A DNA stretch of 15,647 bases from Candidatus Omnitrophota bacterium. GTDB taxonomy: Bacteria > Ratteibacteria > UBA8468 > B48-G9 > JAFGKM01. The notes below the pieces were generated by a model, which worked only from the letters and a program-made list of their open reading frames with translations, did no database searches and had not been told where the DNA came from. Shown here piece after piece: positions 1-6,153 of this stretch. The stretch's first letter is position 1. The number at the start of each line of letters is the position of its first letter. The position numbers were made by a program, and so were the translations under genes. The stretch is taken from assembly GCA_022704985.1 (NCBI GenBank), contig JAKJFI010000007.1, positions 1 through 15,647 of the forward strand. Reading direction: 5' to 3'.

Positions 1-135
1 CACAGTGCTCCGGTCGGCCACCCGCCTATTCACTGCTCCTTCTCGTCGCAGTTCATAAGCAGGCTCCCCTCGAATCCTAGCATACAAGTTAAGAAAAATT
101 TTACTCCTCTTGCCAACTAACGAACTTAATCCCTT
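1..135 (-). other. unassigned open frame and possible hairpin downstream of tRNA-Tyr
   Basis: Nothing here is recognised with confidence. On the minus strand one frame is open for 45 codons, from just after a TGA at 136-138 to the window edge. It reads ...LYARIRGEPAYELRREG... and has no ATG; the only in-frame start is a TTG near 87. The plus strand is also open in one frame. The same bases can fold into a broken hairpin: GCCT (24-27) with AGGC (61-64), enclosing ACTGC (32-36) with GCAGT (48-52). It could be a gene start cut by the window, a small RNA, or trailer of the tRNA transcript. No T-rich terminator follows the tRNA. Confidence 0.2.
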
Positions 136-140
136 TCAAG

Positions 141-223
141 TGGGCAGGGGAGGATTCGAACCTCCGAAGGCGTAAGCCGCCAGATTTACAGTCTGGTGCG
201 ATTGGCCACTCCGCAACCTACCC
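141..223 (-). tRNA. tRNA-Tyr (anticodon GTA)
   Basis: This is a class II tRNA of 83 nt that decodes tyrosine codons. Read on the minus strand, the acceptor stem GGGTAGG (223-217) pairs with CCTGCCC, with a T-G wobble at the fourth pair and A as discriminator at 141. The anticodon stem CCAGA/TCTGG encloses CTGTAAA, with the anticodon GTA at 189-187. A long variable arm (GGC-TTAC-GCC) is followed by a T-arm GGAGG-TTCGAAT-CCTCC. The 3' CCA is not encoded and must be added by a nucleotidyltransferase. The 5' end lies only 9 nt downstream of the closing stem of the 6S RNA, so the two are probably co-transcribed and RNase P cleavage here would release the 6S RNA. Confidence 0.97.
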
Positions 224-230
224 GTAAATA

Positions 231-407
231 GAAGCCCGTCCCGCCGCAGGGATAGTATCCTTTGAGACCCTCAAGGTAATGTGGGCGCCCCCTCTGCCGG
301 ATTCGACTTTTCGCTCGGGGCGAATCTGTCGGCACCATCAGAACTTAGCTCCCATGCTTATAGTGTTGGCTCAAGGATAATTAATCCTCACGCACGGAAC
401 AGGCTAA
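231..407 (-). ncRNA. ssrS: 6S RNA
   Basis: 6S RNA binds the housekeeping RNA polymerase holoenzyme by mimicking an open promoter and dampens transcription in slow growth. The minus strand shows the rod shape. A closing stem of 11 pairs joins AGCCTGTTCCG (405-395) to CGGGACGGGCT (243-233). An unpaired-rich centre contains CCTTGAGCCAACACTAT, and an apical hairpin is built from GCCGACAGATTCG with CGAATCCGGC. The 3' strand resembles the Escherichia coli RNA as I recall it: ACCTTGA, and CTGCGGCGG just before the closing stem. At about 175 nt the length fits the family. A 17-bp-spaced promoter ends 7 nt upstream of the inferred 5' end. tRNA-Tyr follows almost directly, which is not the arrangement of the enterobacterial gene. 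Confidence 0.85.
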
Positions 408-411
408 GTAT

Positions 412-440
412 ATTTTACCCCCTTTTTAAAAAAAAGTAAA
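412..440 (-). promoter_or_regulatory. sigma-70-type promoter of the 6S RNA/tRNA-Tyr transcript
   Basis: On the minus strand the -35 is TTTACT (440-435, four of six consensus bases) and the -10 is TAAAAT (417-412, five of six), with a 17-bp spacer. Start about 7 nt later gives 405, exactly where the 6S closing stem begins. The elements lie in an inverted repeat shared with the tsaE promoter, so polymerase binding in one direction should exclude the other. Inferred from sequence only. Confidence 0.65.
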
Positions 441-442
441 AT
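414..442 (+). promoter_or_regulatory. mirror-image promoter for tsaE, probably giving a leaderless mRNA
   Basis: On the plus strand TTTACC (414-419) and TAAAAT (437-442) are 17 bp apart. The -35 overlaps the -10 of the divergent 6S promoter and the reverse also holds, because ATTTTAC (412-418) and GTAAAAT (436-442) form a perfect inverted repeat. Start would fall near 449-451, only 2-4 nt before the tsaE ATG, where no Shine-Dalgarno sequence exists. A second -10 match, TATAAT at 449-454, overlaps the start codon and would initiate inside the gene, so it is less likely. Confidence 0.5.
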
Positions 443-452
443 ACTACCTATA

Positions 453-863
453 ATGGTCTTCACTACAAAAAATTCCCGTGAAACGATGAAACTGGGTGAA
501 CGCATCGCCTCAAAAGTAAGAAAAGGAGATGTGATAGGCTTTTCCGGCGAACTCGGAAGCGGGAAAACCACCATGATAAAGGGCATGGTCAAACGGCTTA
601 CAGGTAAAGAAGCAACAAGCCCGTCCTTCGTTTTGATAAACGAATACGCAGGTAAAATCCCGGTTTTCCATTTTGACCTTTATAGGTTAGAATGTAAAAT
701 AGATATGCAGAATATCGGATGGGAGGAATATCTCGAAAAAGGTCTTGTGCTCATAGAGTGGGCTGACAGGATTAAAGACATTCTTCCCAAAAAAACAATT
801 TTCATAAATATTTCCATAACAGGCGGCGAAAGAAGGATAAAAATCAGCGGTCTGAAAAGATAA
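453..863 (+). CDS. tsaE: tRNA threonylcarbamoyladenosine biosynthesis ATPase TsaE
   Basis: TsaE is the small ATPase that works with TsaB and TsaD to load the threonylcarbamoyl group onto A37 of ANN-decoding tRNAs, forming t6A. At 136 residues it has a typical length. A P-loop GELGSGKTT lies at residues 32-40, followed by the family blocks SPSFVLINEY (about 56-65), HFDLYRL and LIEWADR. ATG 453 is the only usable start, since no ATG, GTG or TTG lies in frame between it and the upstream TAA at 405-407, and it keeps the N-terminal strand of the family. No ribosome-binding site precedes it, which fits a leaderless message from the adjacent promoter. The next gene starts 61 bp downstream. The neighbouring tRNA-Tyr is not a t6A substrate, so the proximity is probably not functional. 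Confidence 0.95.
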   Translation: MVFTTKNSRETMKLGERIASKVRKGDVIGFSGELGSGKTTMIKGMVKRLTGKEATSPSFVLINEYAGKIPVFHFDLYRLECKIDMQNIGWEEYLEKGLVLIEWADRIKDILPKKTIFINISITGGERRIKISGLKR

Positions 864-924
864 AATCGTCAACCCTTCACTTTTCGGGAATCGAAGGAAG
901 AGTTTGGGGTAAAGGAGTATAAAA

Positions 925-2262
925 ATGACAAGCAGAGAGAGAATTTTGAAAATTCTTAATCACCAGATACCTGACAGGGTTCCCATACAGGATAGTCCGT
1001 GGGACGCCACGATAAGAAGATGGCATAAGGAAGGCCTGCCAGAAGACACGACTCCGGCGGAATATTTCGATTACGAGTTTGAATTTTTCGGTGCAGACCT
1101 ATCACCGAGGTTTCCTGTAAAAACGCTGGAAAAAAATGAGGAATATATCATAGCAACCACCCCCCATGGCGGCAAGAGGAAAAATCACAGGGATTATTCA
1201 ACTACTCCGGAAATCATCGACTGGTCGATAAGAACAAAAGACGACTGGAAAGAAATAAAGAAACGCCTTACGGCTGATTTTACGAGGATTGACTGGGCAA
1301 CTGGCCTTAATAGAAACAAGACTGCATACGAAGGAGGGAAATTCGTCTGCTTCTCGGCAGCCTGTGGTTACGATGCGCTCCAGTCATACATGAAACCAGA
1401 AGAATTACTCATAGCCATGACTCAAGATTCCGAATGGGTAAAAGAGATGGTGATGACGCTGGCGGAATTAATTATCATAATGGCTGAGCTTATGCTAAAC
1501 AACGGGTTCAGGTTTGACGGGGCGTTTCTCTACAATGACATGGGCTACAAGAACGACCTGCTATTCTCCCCCGATACCTACAAGAAGACCCACTATGACG
1601 CGGACTGTCTCCTATATGCATATTTCCATTCAAAAGGGATGAAAACTATTTTGCACAGCTGCGGAAACGTATCTGAACTGGTCCCCATAATGATAGAAAC
1701 CGGTCTCGACTGCCTCCTGCCTCTTGAAGTCAAAGCAGGAATGGACATCATCAGATTGAAGGACAAGTACGGCGACAGCATTGCATTCATGGGCGGGATA
1801 GACGCACGGCTGATGGCCGACGAAGACCCCTCAAAGATTGAGGAGGAGATAAAAAAGAAGTTCGAGGTCGTCAAAAGAGACGGCGGATACATATATCACT
1901 CGGACCATTCAATACCCAATAACGTAAGCTTCCAGCAATATTGCAGGGTAATGGAGCTTGTCAAGAAATACGGTGTATATCCGGAATATGAAAAGATGCT
2001 CGAACAGGCAGAGTTACCGCAGGCGGCTGGACAAGCGGATGCTGCGCCCGAGACAATCACCGCCGCGGTTCCAGCCACCAGGGCAAAGCCGAAACGCGGA
2101 TTGTTCGGTAAAAAGGGCGCCGCAGAGAAGAAACCCGAACCTGTAAAAACCGTCCCGCAGCCAAAGCCGCAGAAACCAGCACAGCCTGAAAAAACGGAAG
2201 CGCCTGCCGGTGGACCACAGAAAAAGAGAGGGTTCGGACTGTCGTTCAGGAAAAAGAAATAA
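925..2262 (+). CDS. URO-D/MtaA-family methyltransferase-like protein with basic Pro/Lys/Ala tail
   Basis: The first roughly 355 residues belong to the uroporphyrinogen decarboxylase superfamily. The opening TSRERILKILNHQIPDRVP and the block LHSCGNVSELVP at 243-254 are typical of the cobalamin-dependent methyltransferase branch (MtaA, MtbA, CmuA), where His-x-Cys (H244, C246) binds zinc and activates a thiol. DALQSYMKP and HSDHSIPNNV at 325-334 are also family blocks. The heme-pathway enzyme lacks the His-x-Cys pair, so a hemE role is unlikely; the real substrate is unknown. Residues 365-445 form a low-complexity tail rich in Ala, Pro and Lys with two related basic clusters, KRGLFGKK (390-397) and KKRGFGLSFRKKK (433-445). 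I know of no function for this tail. AAAGGAG at 911-917 is a strong ribosome-binding site. A ROK kinase follows after 54 bp. Confidence 0.85.
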   Translation: MTSRERILKILNHQIPDRVPIQDSPWDATIRRWHKEGLPEDTTPAEYFDYEFEFFGADLSPRFPVKTLEKNEEYIIATTPHGGKRKNHRDYSTTPEIIDWSIRTKDDWKEIKKRLTADFTRIDWATGLNRNKTAYEGGKFVCFSAACGYDALQSYMKPEELLIAMTQDSEWVKEMVMTLAELIIIMAELMLNNGFRFDGAFLYNDMGYKNDLLFSPDTYKKTHYDADCLLYAYFHSKGMKTILHSCGNVSELVPIMIETGLDCLLPLEVKAGMDIIRLKDKYGDSIAFMGGIDARLMADEDPSKIEEEIKKKFEVVKRDGGYIYHSDHSIPNNVSFQQYCRVMELVKKYGVYPEYEKMLEQAELPQAAGQADAAPETITAAVPATRAKPKRGLFGKKGAAEKKPEPVKTVPQPKPQKPAQPEKTEAPAGGPQKKRGFGLSFRKKK

Positions 2263-2316
2263 AATTATAAAACATTCATATTGAGAGCGTAGAATATAAA
2301 GGAAAGGTCTGAACAA

Positions 2317-3264
2317 ATGAAAAAATCAGTTGGAATAGACTTGGGCGGGACGTACATAAAAGCCGGACTTACCGACCAGAACGGCACCATCCTCAAGAAA
2401 CAGCAGTTTCCCACGCTCGCGGAAAAGAATGACCGGGACATCGTATTAAAACAGATGGAAGCGGCCGTTGACTTTGCGCTTGAAGGCGCCGAAGGCGAAA
2501 TTGCGGGAATAGGCATAGACACTCCGGGCATTGTCGATGACAAAGGCGTCGTTTTTTCCGCTCCTAACCTGCCGGACTGGAATGTCCTGCCGCTAAAAAA
2601 TATATTCGAAAAAAAATACGGGCTTCCGGTCGTGGTTGAAAACGACGTAAACACCATCGCGTGGGGAGAATTTCTTTACGGAGCGGGAAAGGGCTACAAC
2701 ACAATAATATGCGTAACCCTGGGCACCGGTCTTGGCGGAGGCATCGTAAAAGACGGAAAGCTGTTGCGCGGAGGGAAATATTCCGCAATTGAGATAGGGC
2801 ACCTAACTATCGATTACAGAGGACCGCTCTGCAAGTGCGGAAACATCGGCTGTGTGGAAAGGTTCGTCGGCAGGGACTATATCGTTGAACGCGCTGTCAG
2901 GGCGATTAACGATGGCAAAGAAACCCTGATATCCGAACTGGTAAACGGTAAAACCGAAGACATCACTCCGAAGGTGATATCCGACGCTTACCAGCGAGGA
3001 GACAGAATCGCCGCGGAGATATGGATAGATGTCGGGACATGCCTGGGAGCACTGTTTACCGGACTGATAAATCTTCTCAATCCTGAACTGATTATTATCG
3101 GAGGCGGAATTTCAAAAAATGTGGAAATTATGTTTGAAACCATAGAAAAACAGATAAAGAAACACGCCATGGCAAAGCTTGCTGAGAAAGTGAAGGTAGT
3201 ACAATCAAAACTCGGCAGTGACGCCGGCATAATCTCTGCGGGCGCTCTTGTCTTCCAGAAATGA
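2317..3264 (+). CDS. ROK-family sugar kinase (glucokinase-like)
   Basis: A cytoplasmic ATP-dependent sugar kinase of 315 residues, most likely acting on glucose or an amino sugar. The N-terminal phosphate loop DLGGTYIKAG (8-17), the END motif (109-111, catalytic Asp111), LGTGLGGGIV and the ROK signature with zinc ligands are all present. That signature runs from EIGHLTID through CKCGNIGCVE, with H162, C172, C174 and C179 as expected ligands. A late Gly-rich block (LIIIGGGISKN) closes the nucleotide site. The start is supported by GGAAAGG shortly upstream. ROK members include glucokinase, N-acetylmannosamine kinase, fructokinase and repressors; no helix-turn-helix domain is present, so this is an enzyme. 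Exact sugar specificity cannot be read from the sequence. Its TGA overlaps the ATG of a 20-codon frame leading into fmt. Confidence 0.9.
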   Translation: MKKSVGIDLGGTYIKAGLTDQNGTILKKQQFPTLAEKNDRDIVLKQMEAAVDFALEGAEGEIAGIGIDTPGIVDDKGVVFSAPNLPDWNVLPLKNIFEKKYGLPVVVENDVNTIAWGEFLYGAGKGYNTIICVTLGTGLGGGIVKDGKLLRGGKYSAIEIGHLTIDYRGPLCKCGNIGCVERFVGRDYIVERAVRAINDGKETLISELVNGKTEDITPKVISDAYQRGDRIAAEIWIDVGTCLGALFTGLINLLNPELIIIGGGISKNVEIMFETIEKQIKKHAMAKLAEKVKVVQSKLGSDAGIISAGALVFQK

Positions 3265-3323
3265 CACTGGATTCTTTTTCCGCCATAAAACATGTGCGGA
3301 CTACCGCATCCATAGACCAATGA
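3261..3323 (+). other. 20-codon frame linking the ROK gene to fmt by two ATGA overlaps
   Basis: This frame starts at ATG 3261, inside the ATGA that ends the ROK gene, and stops at TGA 3321-3323, inside the ATGA that opens fmt. It encodes MTLDSFSAIKHVRTTASIDQ, which I do not recognise. No good Shine-Dalgarno sequence precedes either ATG. A ribosome finishing the kinase could reinitiate here and then again at fmt, so it may act as a translational relay. It may equally be chance. Confidence 0.3.
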
Positions 3324-4312
3324 GAATAATATACTTTGGAAGCGATTGCTTCGGCATCCCTTCGCTGGAGGAACTGAAAAAAAACCACACCTTCCCGGGA
3401 ATCGTCACGGCTCCCGATAGACCCAAAGGAAGGGGGTTGAAGCTCTCCTGTCCTGAGATAAAAGACTGGGCGCTGAAAAACGATATCCCCGTCTATCAGC
3501 CCGAACGTCTTTCAGACGAAAGTTTTATAAGAACTATGCAGGACCTGAACCCTGATTTGATTGTGCTTATCTCTTATGGAAAGATTCTGCCGGTTACGAT
3601 TCTCAAAACCGCATCGATAGCCGCGATAAACGTACATCCTTCACTACTGCCGAAATACAGGGGAGCCGCCCCAATGGAATGGGCGCTCATCAACGGCGAT
3701 AAAAAAACGGGCATTACCGTCATGACAATGCACGGCAGGATAGATACCGGAGACGTCATAATGCAGAAAGAGGTCGCCATCGCAGATACCGATGATATTT
3801 TTTCCCTGAAGAAGAGACTTTCCGAGATTTCCCCGGGACTGCTTGCCGAAAGCCTGAACATGCTCTTGAAAGGGGTCTCTCCGACTCCGCAAAAGGGCGT
3901 CCCCTCCCGCGCGAGAAAACTCGTGAAAAAAGACGGCCTCATAAATTGGGCAAAATCGGCATCTGAAATTCACAACCTTGTGCGGGGCGTAAAAGAGTGG
4001 CCCGGCGCCTACACCTACCTTAACGGCAGATATCTCAAAATCTTCAACTCCATCATTCTTCCCTCGCCACCTGCGGACTTGTCCCGCAAGGGAGATAGCC
4101 AGGACGGAGACAGGAAACATGGAGAAATAATAGATACCGGCAGGGATTCAATAGTTGTCGCATGCGGGAAGGATGCTTTGAAGATAACCGAGGTGCAGAT
4201 GGAGGGTAAAAGAAGGATGCCGGTATCGGAGTTTCTAAAAGGGTTCAAGATTCAGCGCGGTGACAGATTCTCCCACTCATCCATTCCCTCTCACTGCAGG
4301 GAAGAGAAATAA
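3320..4312 (+). CDS. fmt: methionyl-tRNA formyltransferase
   Basis: Fmt formylates initiator Met-tRNA using 10-formyltetrahydrofolate. The N-terminal domain begins MRIIYFGSDCFGIPSLEEL and carries INVHPSLLPKYRGAAP and GRIDTGDV, giving the catalytic triad N104, H106 and D142. The C-terminal OB-fold part starts around KDGLINWAKSASEIHNLVRG. I chose ATG 3320 over in-frame ATG 3248, because the latter adds 24 residues with no family similarity and would overlap the kinase by 17 bp. The protein is 330 residues, a little longer than usual. The excess lies in a Pro/Ser/Asp-rich insert at about 246-268 and in a tail after GDRF (about 318-330), both encoded over palindromic DNA. No def gene, its common partner, is visible beside it. 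GT9 follows after 18 bp. Confidence 0.94.
   Translation: MRIIYFGSDCFGIPSLEELKKNHTFPGIVTAPDRPKGRGLKLSCPEIKDWALKNDIPVYQPERLSDESFIRTMQDLNPDLIVLISYGKILPVTILKTASIAAINVHPSLLPKYRGAAPMEWALINGDKKTGITVMTMHGRIDTGDVIMQKEVAIADTDDIFSLKKRLSEISPGLLAESLNMLLKGVSPTPQKGVPSRARKLVKKDGLINWAKSASEIHNLVRGVKEWPGAYTYLNGRYLKIFNSIILPSPPADLSRKGDSQDGDRKHGEIIDTGRDSIVVACGKDALKITEVQMEGKRRMPVSEFLKGFKIQRGDRFSHSSIPSHCREEK
4061..4092 (+). repeat. small palindromic insertion within fmt
   Basis: TGCGGA (4072-4077) pairs with TCCCGCA (4082-4088) around a CTTG loop with one bulged base, and CCCT (4061-4064) can pair with AGGG (4089-4092) outside it. The encoded residues (about SPPADLSRKGD) lie in a loop where other Fmt proteins are shorter by roughly ten residues. 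It looks like a mobile palindrome that stayed in frame. Confidence 0.4.
4284..4303 (+). repeat. inverted repeat at the 3' end of fmt
   Basis: TTCCCT (4284-4289) and AGGGAA (4298-4303) flank an 8-nt loop just before the fmt stop. Fmt proteins normally end near the GDRF-like sequence, so the 13 extra residues here are encoded over this element. It might also act as a weak RNA hairpin between fmt and the GT9 gene, but no T-run follows, so I do not call a terminator. Confidence 0.3.
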
Positions 4313-4330
4313 GGTTCGGGGGTTTTAGCA

Positions 4331-5440
4331 ATGACGACGAATAAGATAAAACAGGATTGCAGGTTCTTCAGAACGGATACCCCTTGCGTTTACCACAAGA
4401 CCGAACGGAAGTCCTGCACAAACTGCAATCGTTACGAACGCACCCGCGGAAGAATTCTGATAATCAAGAAAGCCGCCATGGGCGACGTGTTGCGAACCAC
4501 ATGTATTCTCGAACCACTGCGCAGGAAATTCCCGGACCACAGAATCATCTGGTTTACCGCTGAAAACAACAGGGAGGTTCTCAAGGGCAACCCTTACATC
4601 GACGAGATATGGACGGAGAACATTGAAACATCGCAGAAACTCTTCTGTTTCAACTTTAAGGCGGCAATCAACCTTGACCTCTCTTCCGACAGCCTGGCTA
4701 CTGCGGCTGCTGCGAAAACAGAAAGGTTTTACGGTTTCCGCTATGAGCAAGACGGCGCGGTATCCTGGTCAAACAAGCCTGCCGGAGAATGGTTCGCAAT
4801 GAGCCACGACGACGGAGCAAAAAAGAGGAACGGGAAAACTTACCAGCGCATAATATCCGACATCCTCGAGCTTGAAAACTTCGGCGAGATAGTTGTTCCA
4901 CTGAACAAGGGAAGCGTAGCTCGGGCTGAGGCGTTCGCAAAAAAACACAGGCTTCACGGAAAAAACGTTATAGGGATTAATGCGGGAAGCGGCTCAAGGT
5001 GGCTTGCCAAGAGGTGGCCAGAGAAGAATTTTCTCAAGCTCTTCTCCCTGTTAAAAGATGAAAAATGTCCTATCGTAATCTTCGGCGGCAGGGAAGAAAA
5101 AGAGATTATGAAACGGCTTTTGAAAAAGAGTACGGTTCCATTGATTGACGCAGGATGTGATAATACCATCGGAGATTTTTTTGCCCTGCTTGACCTGTGC
5201 AGTGTAGTGTTGACTTCCGATACCCTGGCACTGCACGCCGCATCAGGCCTCAGGAAACAGATTGTTGCGCTCTTCGGCCCGACATCCGCAAACGAAATAG
5301 AAACTTACGGCAGGATGATAAAACTCGTAACGCCTCTTGAGTGCGTATGTTGTTACATGAAAGAGTGTGACAGGAAACCGTTCTGCATGGAAACGATTGC
5401 TCCGGAAACCGTCTTTTCCGCGATAAAAAAATCATTATGA
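4331..5440 (+). CDS. GT9-family glycosyltransferase (ADP-heptose:LPS heptosyltransferase-like)
   Basis: A cytoplasmic or inner-membrane-associated GT-B enzyme of 369 residues of the heptosyltransferase family, which extends lipopolysaccharide or related glycolipids with nucleotide sugars. RILIIKKAAMGDVLRTT (41-57) is the acceptor-side N-terminal motif. GINAGSGSRWLAKRWP (215-230) and SDTLALHAASGLRKQIVALFGPT (296-318) are the donor-side blocks. Before the GT-B fold lies a 35-residue extension with four cysteines (C10, C19, C29, C32; the last two as C-x2-C) that resembles a small metal-binding knuckle. The C-terminus has five more (C338, C340, C341, C346, C352) ending in FCMETI, a cysteine cluster seen in several GT9 proteins. 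The sugar is not certain. Its stop overlaps the next ATG (ATGA at 5437), so it is coupled to the GT2 gene. Confidence 0.88.
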   Translation: MTTNKIKQDCRFFRTDTPCVYHKTERKSCTNCNRYERTRGRILIIKKAAMGDVLRTTCILEPLRRKFPDHRIIWFTAENNREVLKGNPYIDEIWTENIETSQKLFCFNFKAAINLDLSSDSLATAAAAKTERFYGFRYEQDGAVSWSNKPAGEWFAMSHDDGAKKRNGKTYQRIISDILELENFGEIVVPLNKGSVARAEAFAKKHRLHGKNVIGINAGSGSRWLAKRWPEKNFLKLFSLLKDEKCPIVIFGGREEKEIMKRLLKKSTVPLIDAGCDNTIGDFFALLDLCSVVLTSDTLALHAASGLRKQIVALFGPTSANEIETYGRMIKLVTPLECVCCYMKECDRKPFCMETIAPETVFSAIKKSL

Positions 5441-6153
5441 ACACACATAATAAATCCATTGCGGTGGTTATTCCCACATATAACGAAAAAGACAACATCG
5501 TCCCGCTCGTACAAGAACTTATCAAGCTTCCTCTACACCTGAAGATTCTCGTGGTTGACGATAATTCTCCTGATAAAACCGGAATAATAGCAAAGGAAGC
5601 TTTCCCGGACAACCCGTCAGTCTCCGTATTTATCAGGGAAGGAAAGAGGGGCCGGGGGCTGGCAGGCATCTTCGGCTTCAGGAAGGCGCTTGAAACAGGC
5701 GCCGAAGCAATCATCGAAATGGACGGAGATTTTTCGCATCATCCGCGCTTTATTCCGGCGATGCTGGAGAAACTTGAAGACAGCGATGCCGTGATAGGCT
5801 CAAGGTACATCAATGGCGGCGCGGACGTTAACAGGGGACTTTTGCGCCGGACGATAAGCAACTGCGCACGTCTCTATATCAAACTGGTTCTCGGCATCAA
5901 CGTTGCCGACCCGACGTCAGGATTCAGGGCATTCAAAAGCGAGATAATGAGCCGGATAGTTGACTCTCTCTCTGCCGAGGATCCCTTTATCGTCACGGAG
6001 GTTCTGTTCTGTCTAAAAAAAGAGAAGGCTCGGATAACCGAGGTGCCCATAGAGTTCTACGAACGAAAAGCTGGCGTCTCAAAACTCGGCGGCAAAACAC
6101 TCATAAAATACCTCGGCAAGGTATTAAGATTGAGAATGAATAATGGAAGATAG
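5437..6153 (+). CDS. GT2 polyprenyl-phosphate glycosyltransferase (Dpm1-like)
   Basis: This resembles dolichol-phosphate mannose synthase and probably transfers mannose or another hexose from a nucleotide sugar to polyprenyl phosphate on the cytoplasmic face. The GT-A core has VVIPTYNEKDNI (10-21), VVDDNSPDKT (39-48), EMDGDFSHHP (94-103, metal-binding Asp96 and Asp98), GSRYINGG (121-128), ADPTSGFRAF (157-166) and ERKAGVSKL (209-217). At 238 residues it lacks the C-terminal membrane helices found in DPMS-GtrA fusions and ArnC, so it matches the soluble human-type Dpm1. ATG 5437 overlaps the GT9 stop and its own last 11 bases overlap the next gene. The tight coupling suggests that its lipid-linked sugar feeds the GT-C domain encoded next. 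Mannose as the sugar is a family-based guess. Confidence 0.9.
   Translation: MNTHNKSIAVVIPTYNEKDNIVPLVQELIKLPLHLKILVVDDNSPDKTGIIAKEAFPDNPSVSVFIREGKRGRGLAGIFGFRKALETGAEAIIEMDGDFSHHPRFIPAMLEKLEDSDAVIGSRYINGGADVNRGLLRRTISNCARLYIKLVLGINVADPTSGFRAFKSEIMSRIVDSLSAEDPFIVTEVLFCLKKEKARITEVPIEFYERKAGVSKLGGKTLIKYLGKVLRLRMNNGR

Noticed and set aside
231..407. tmRNA or riboswitch instead of 6S RNA
   Set aside because: There is no tRNA-like acceptor end or tag-peptide frame. The rod-shaped pairing, the 11-bp closing stem and the CTGCGGCGG block fit 6S RNA.
141..863. Functional pairing of tsaE with the adjacent tRNA-Tyr
   Set aside because: t6A is placed on ANN-decoding tRNAs, and tyrosine codons start with U. 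The neighbours are also divergently transcribed.
864..924. Terminator between tsaE and the URO-D gene
   Set aside because: A weak CTTTTCG/CGAAGG fold exists around 878-895, but no T-run follows and a strong ribosome-binding site comes next, so read-through is likely.
925..2262. hemE, uroporphyrinogen decarboxylase of heme synthesis
   Set aside because: The His-x-Cys zinc motif and overall pattern match the methyltransferase branch, there are no other heme genes nearby, and a long non-family tail is present.
3248..3319. Longer Fmt start at ATG 3248
   Set aside because: It adds 24 residues without family similarity, overlaps the kinase gene and has no ribosome-binding site; the Fmt fold begins at MRIIYFG from 3320.
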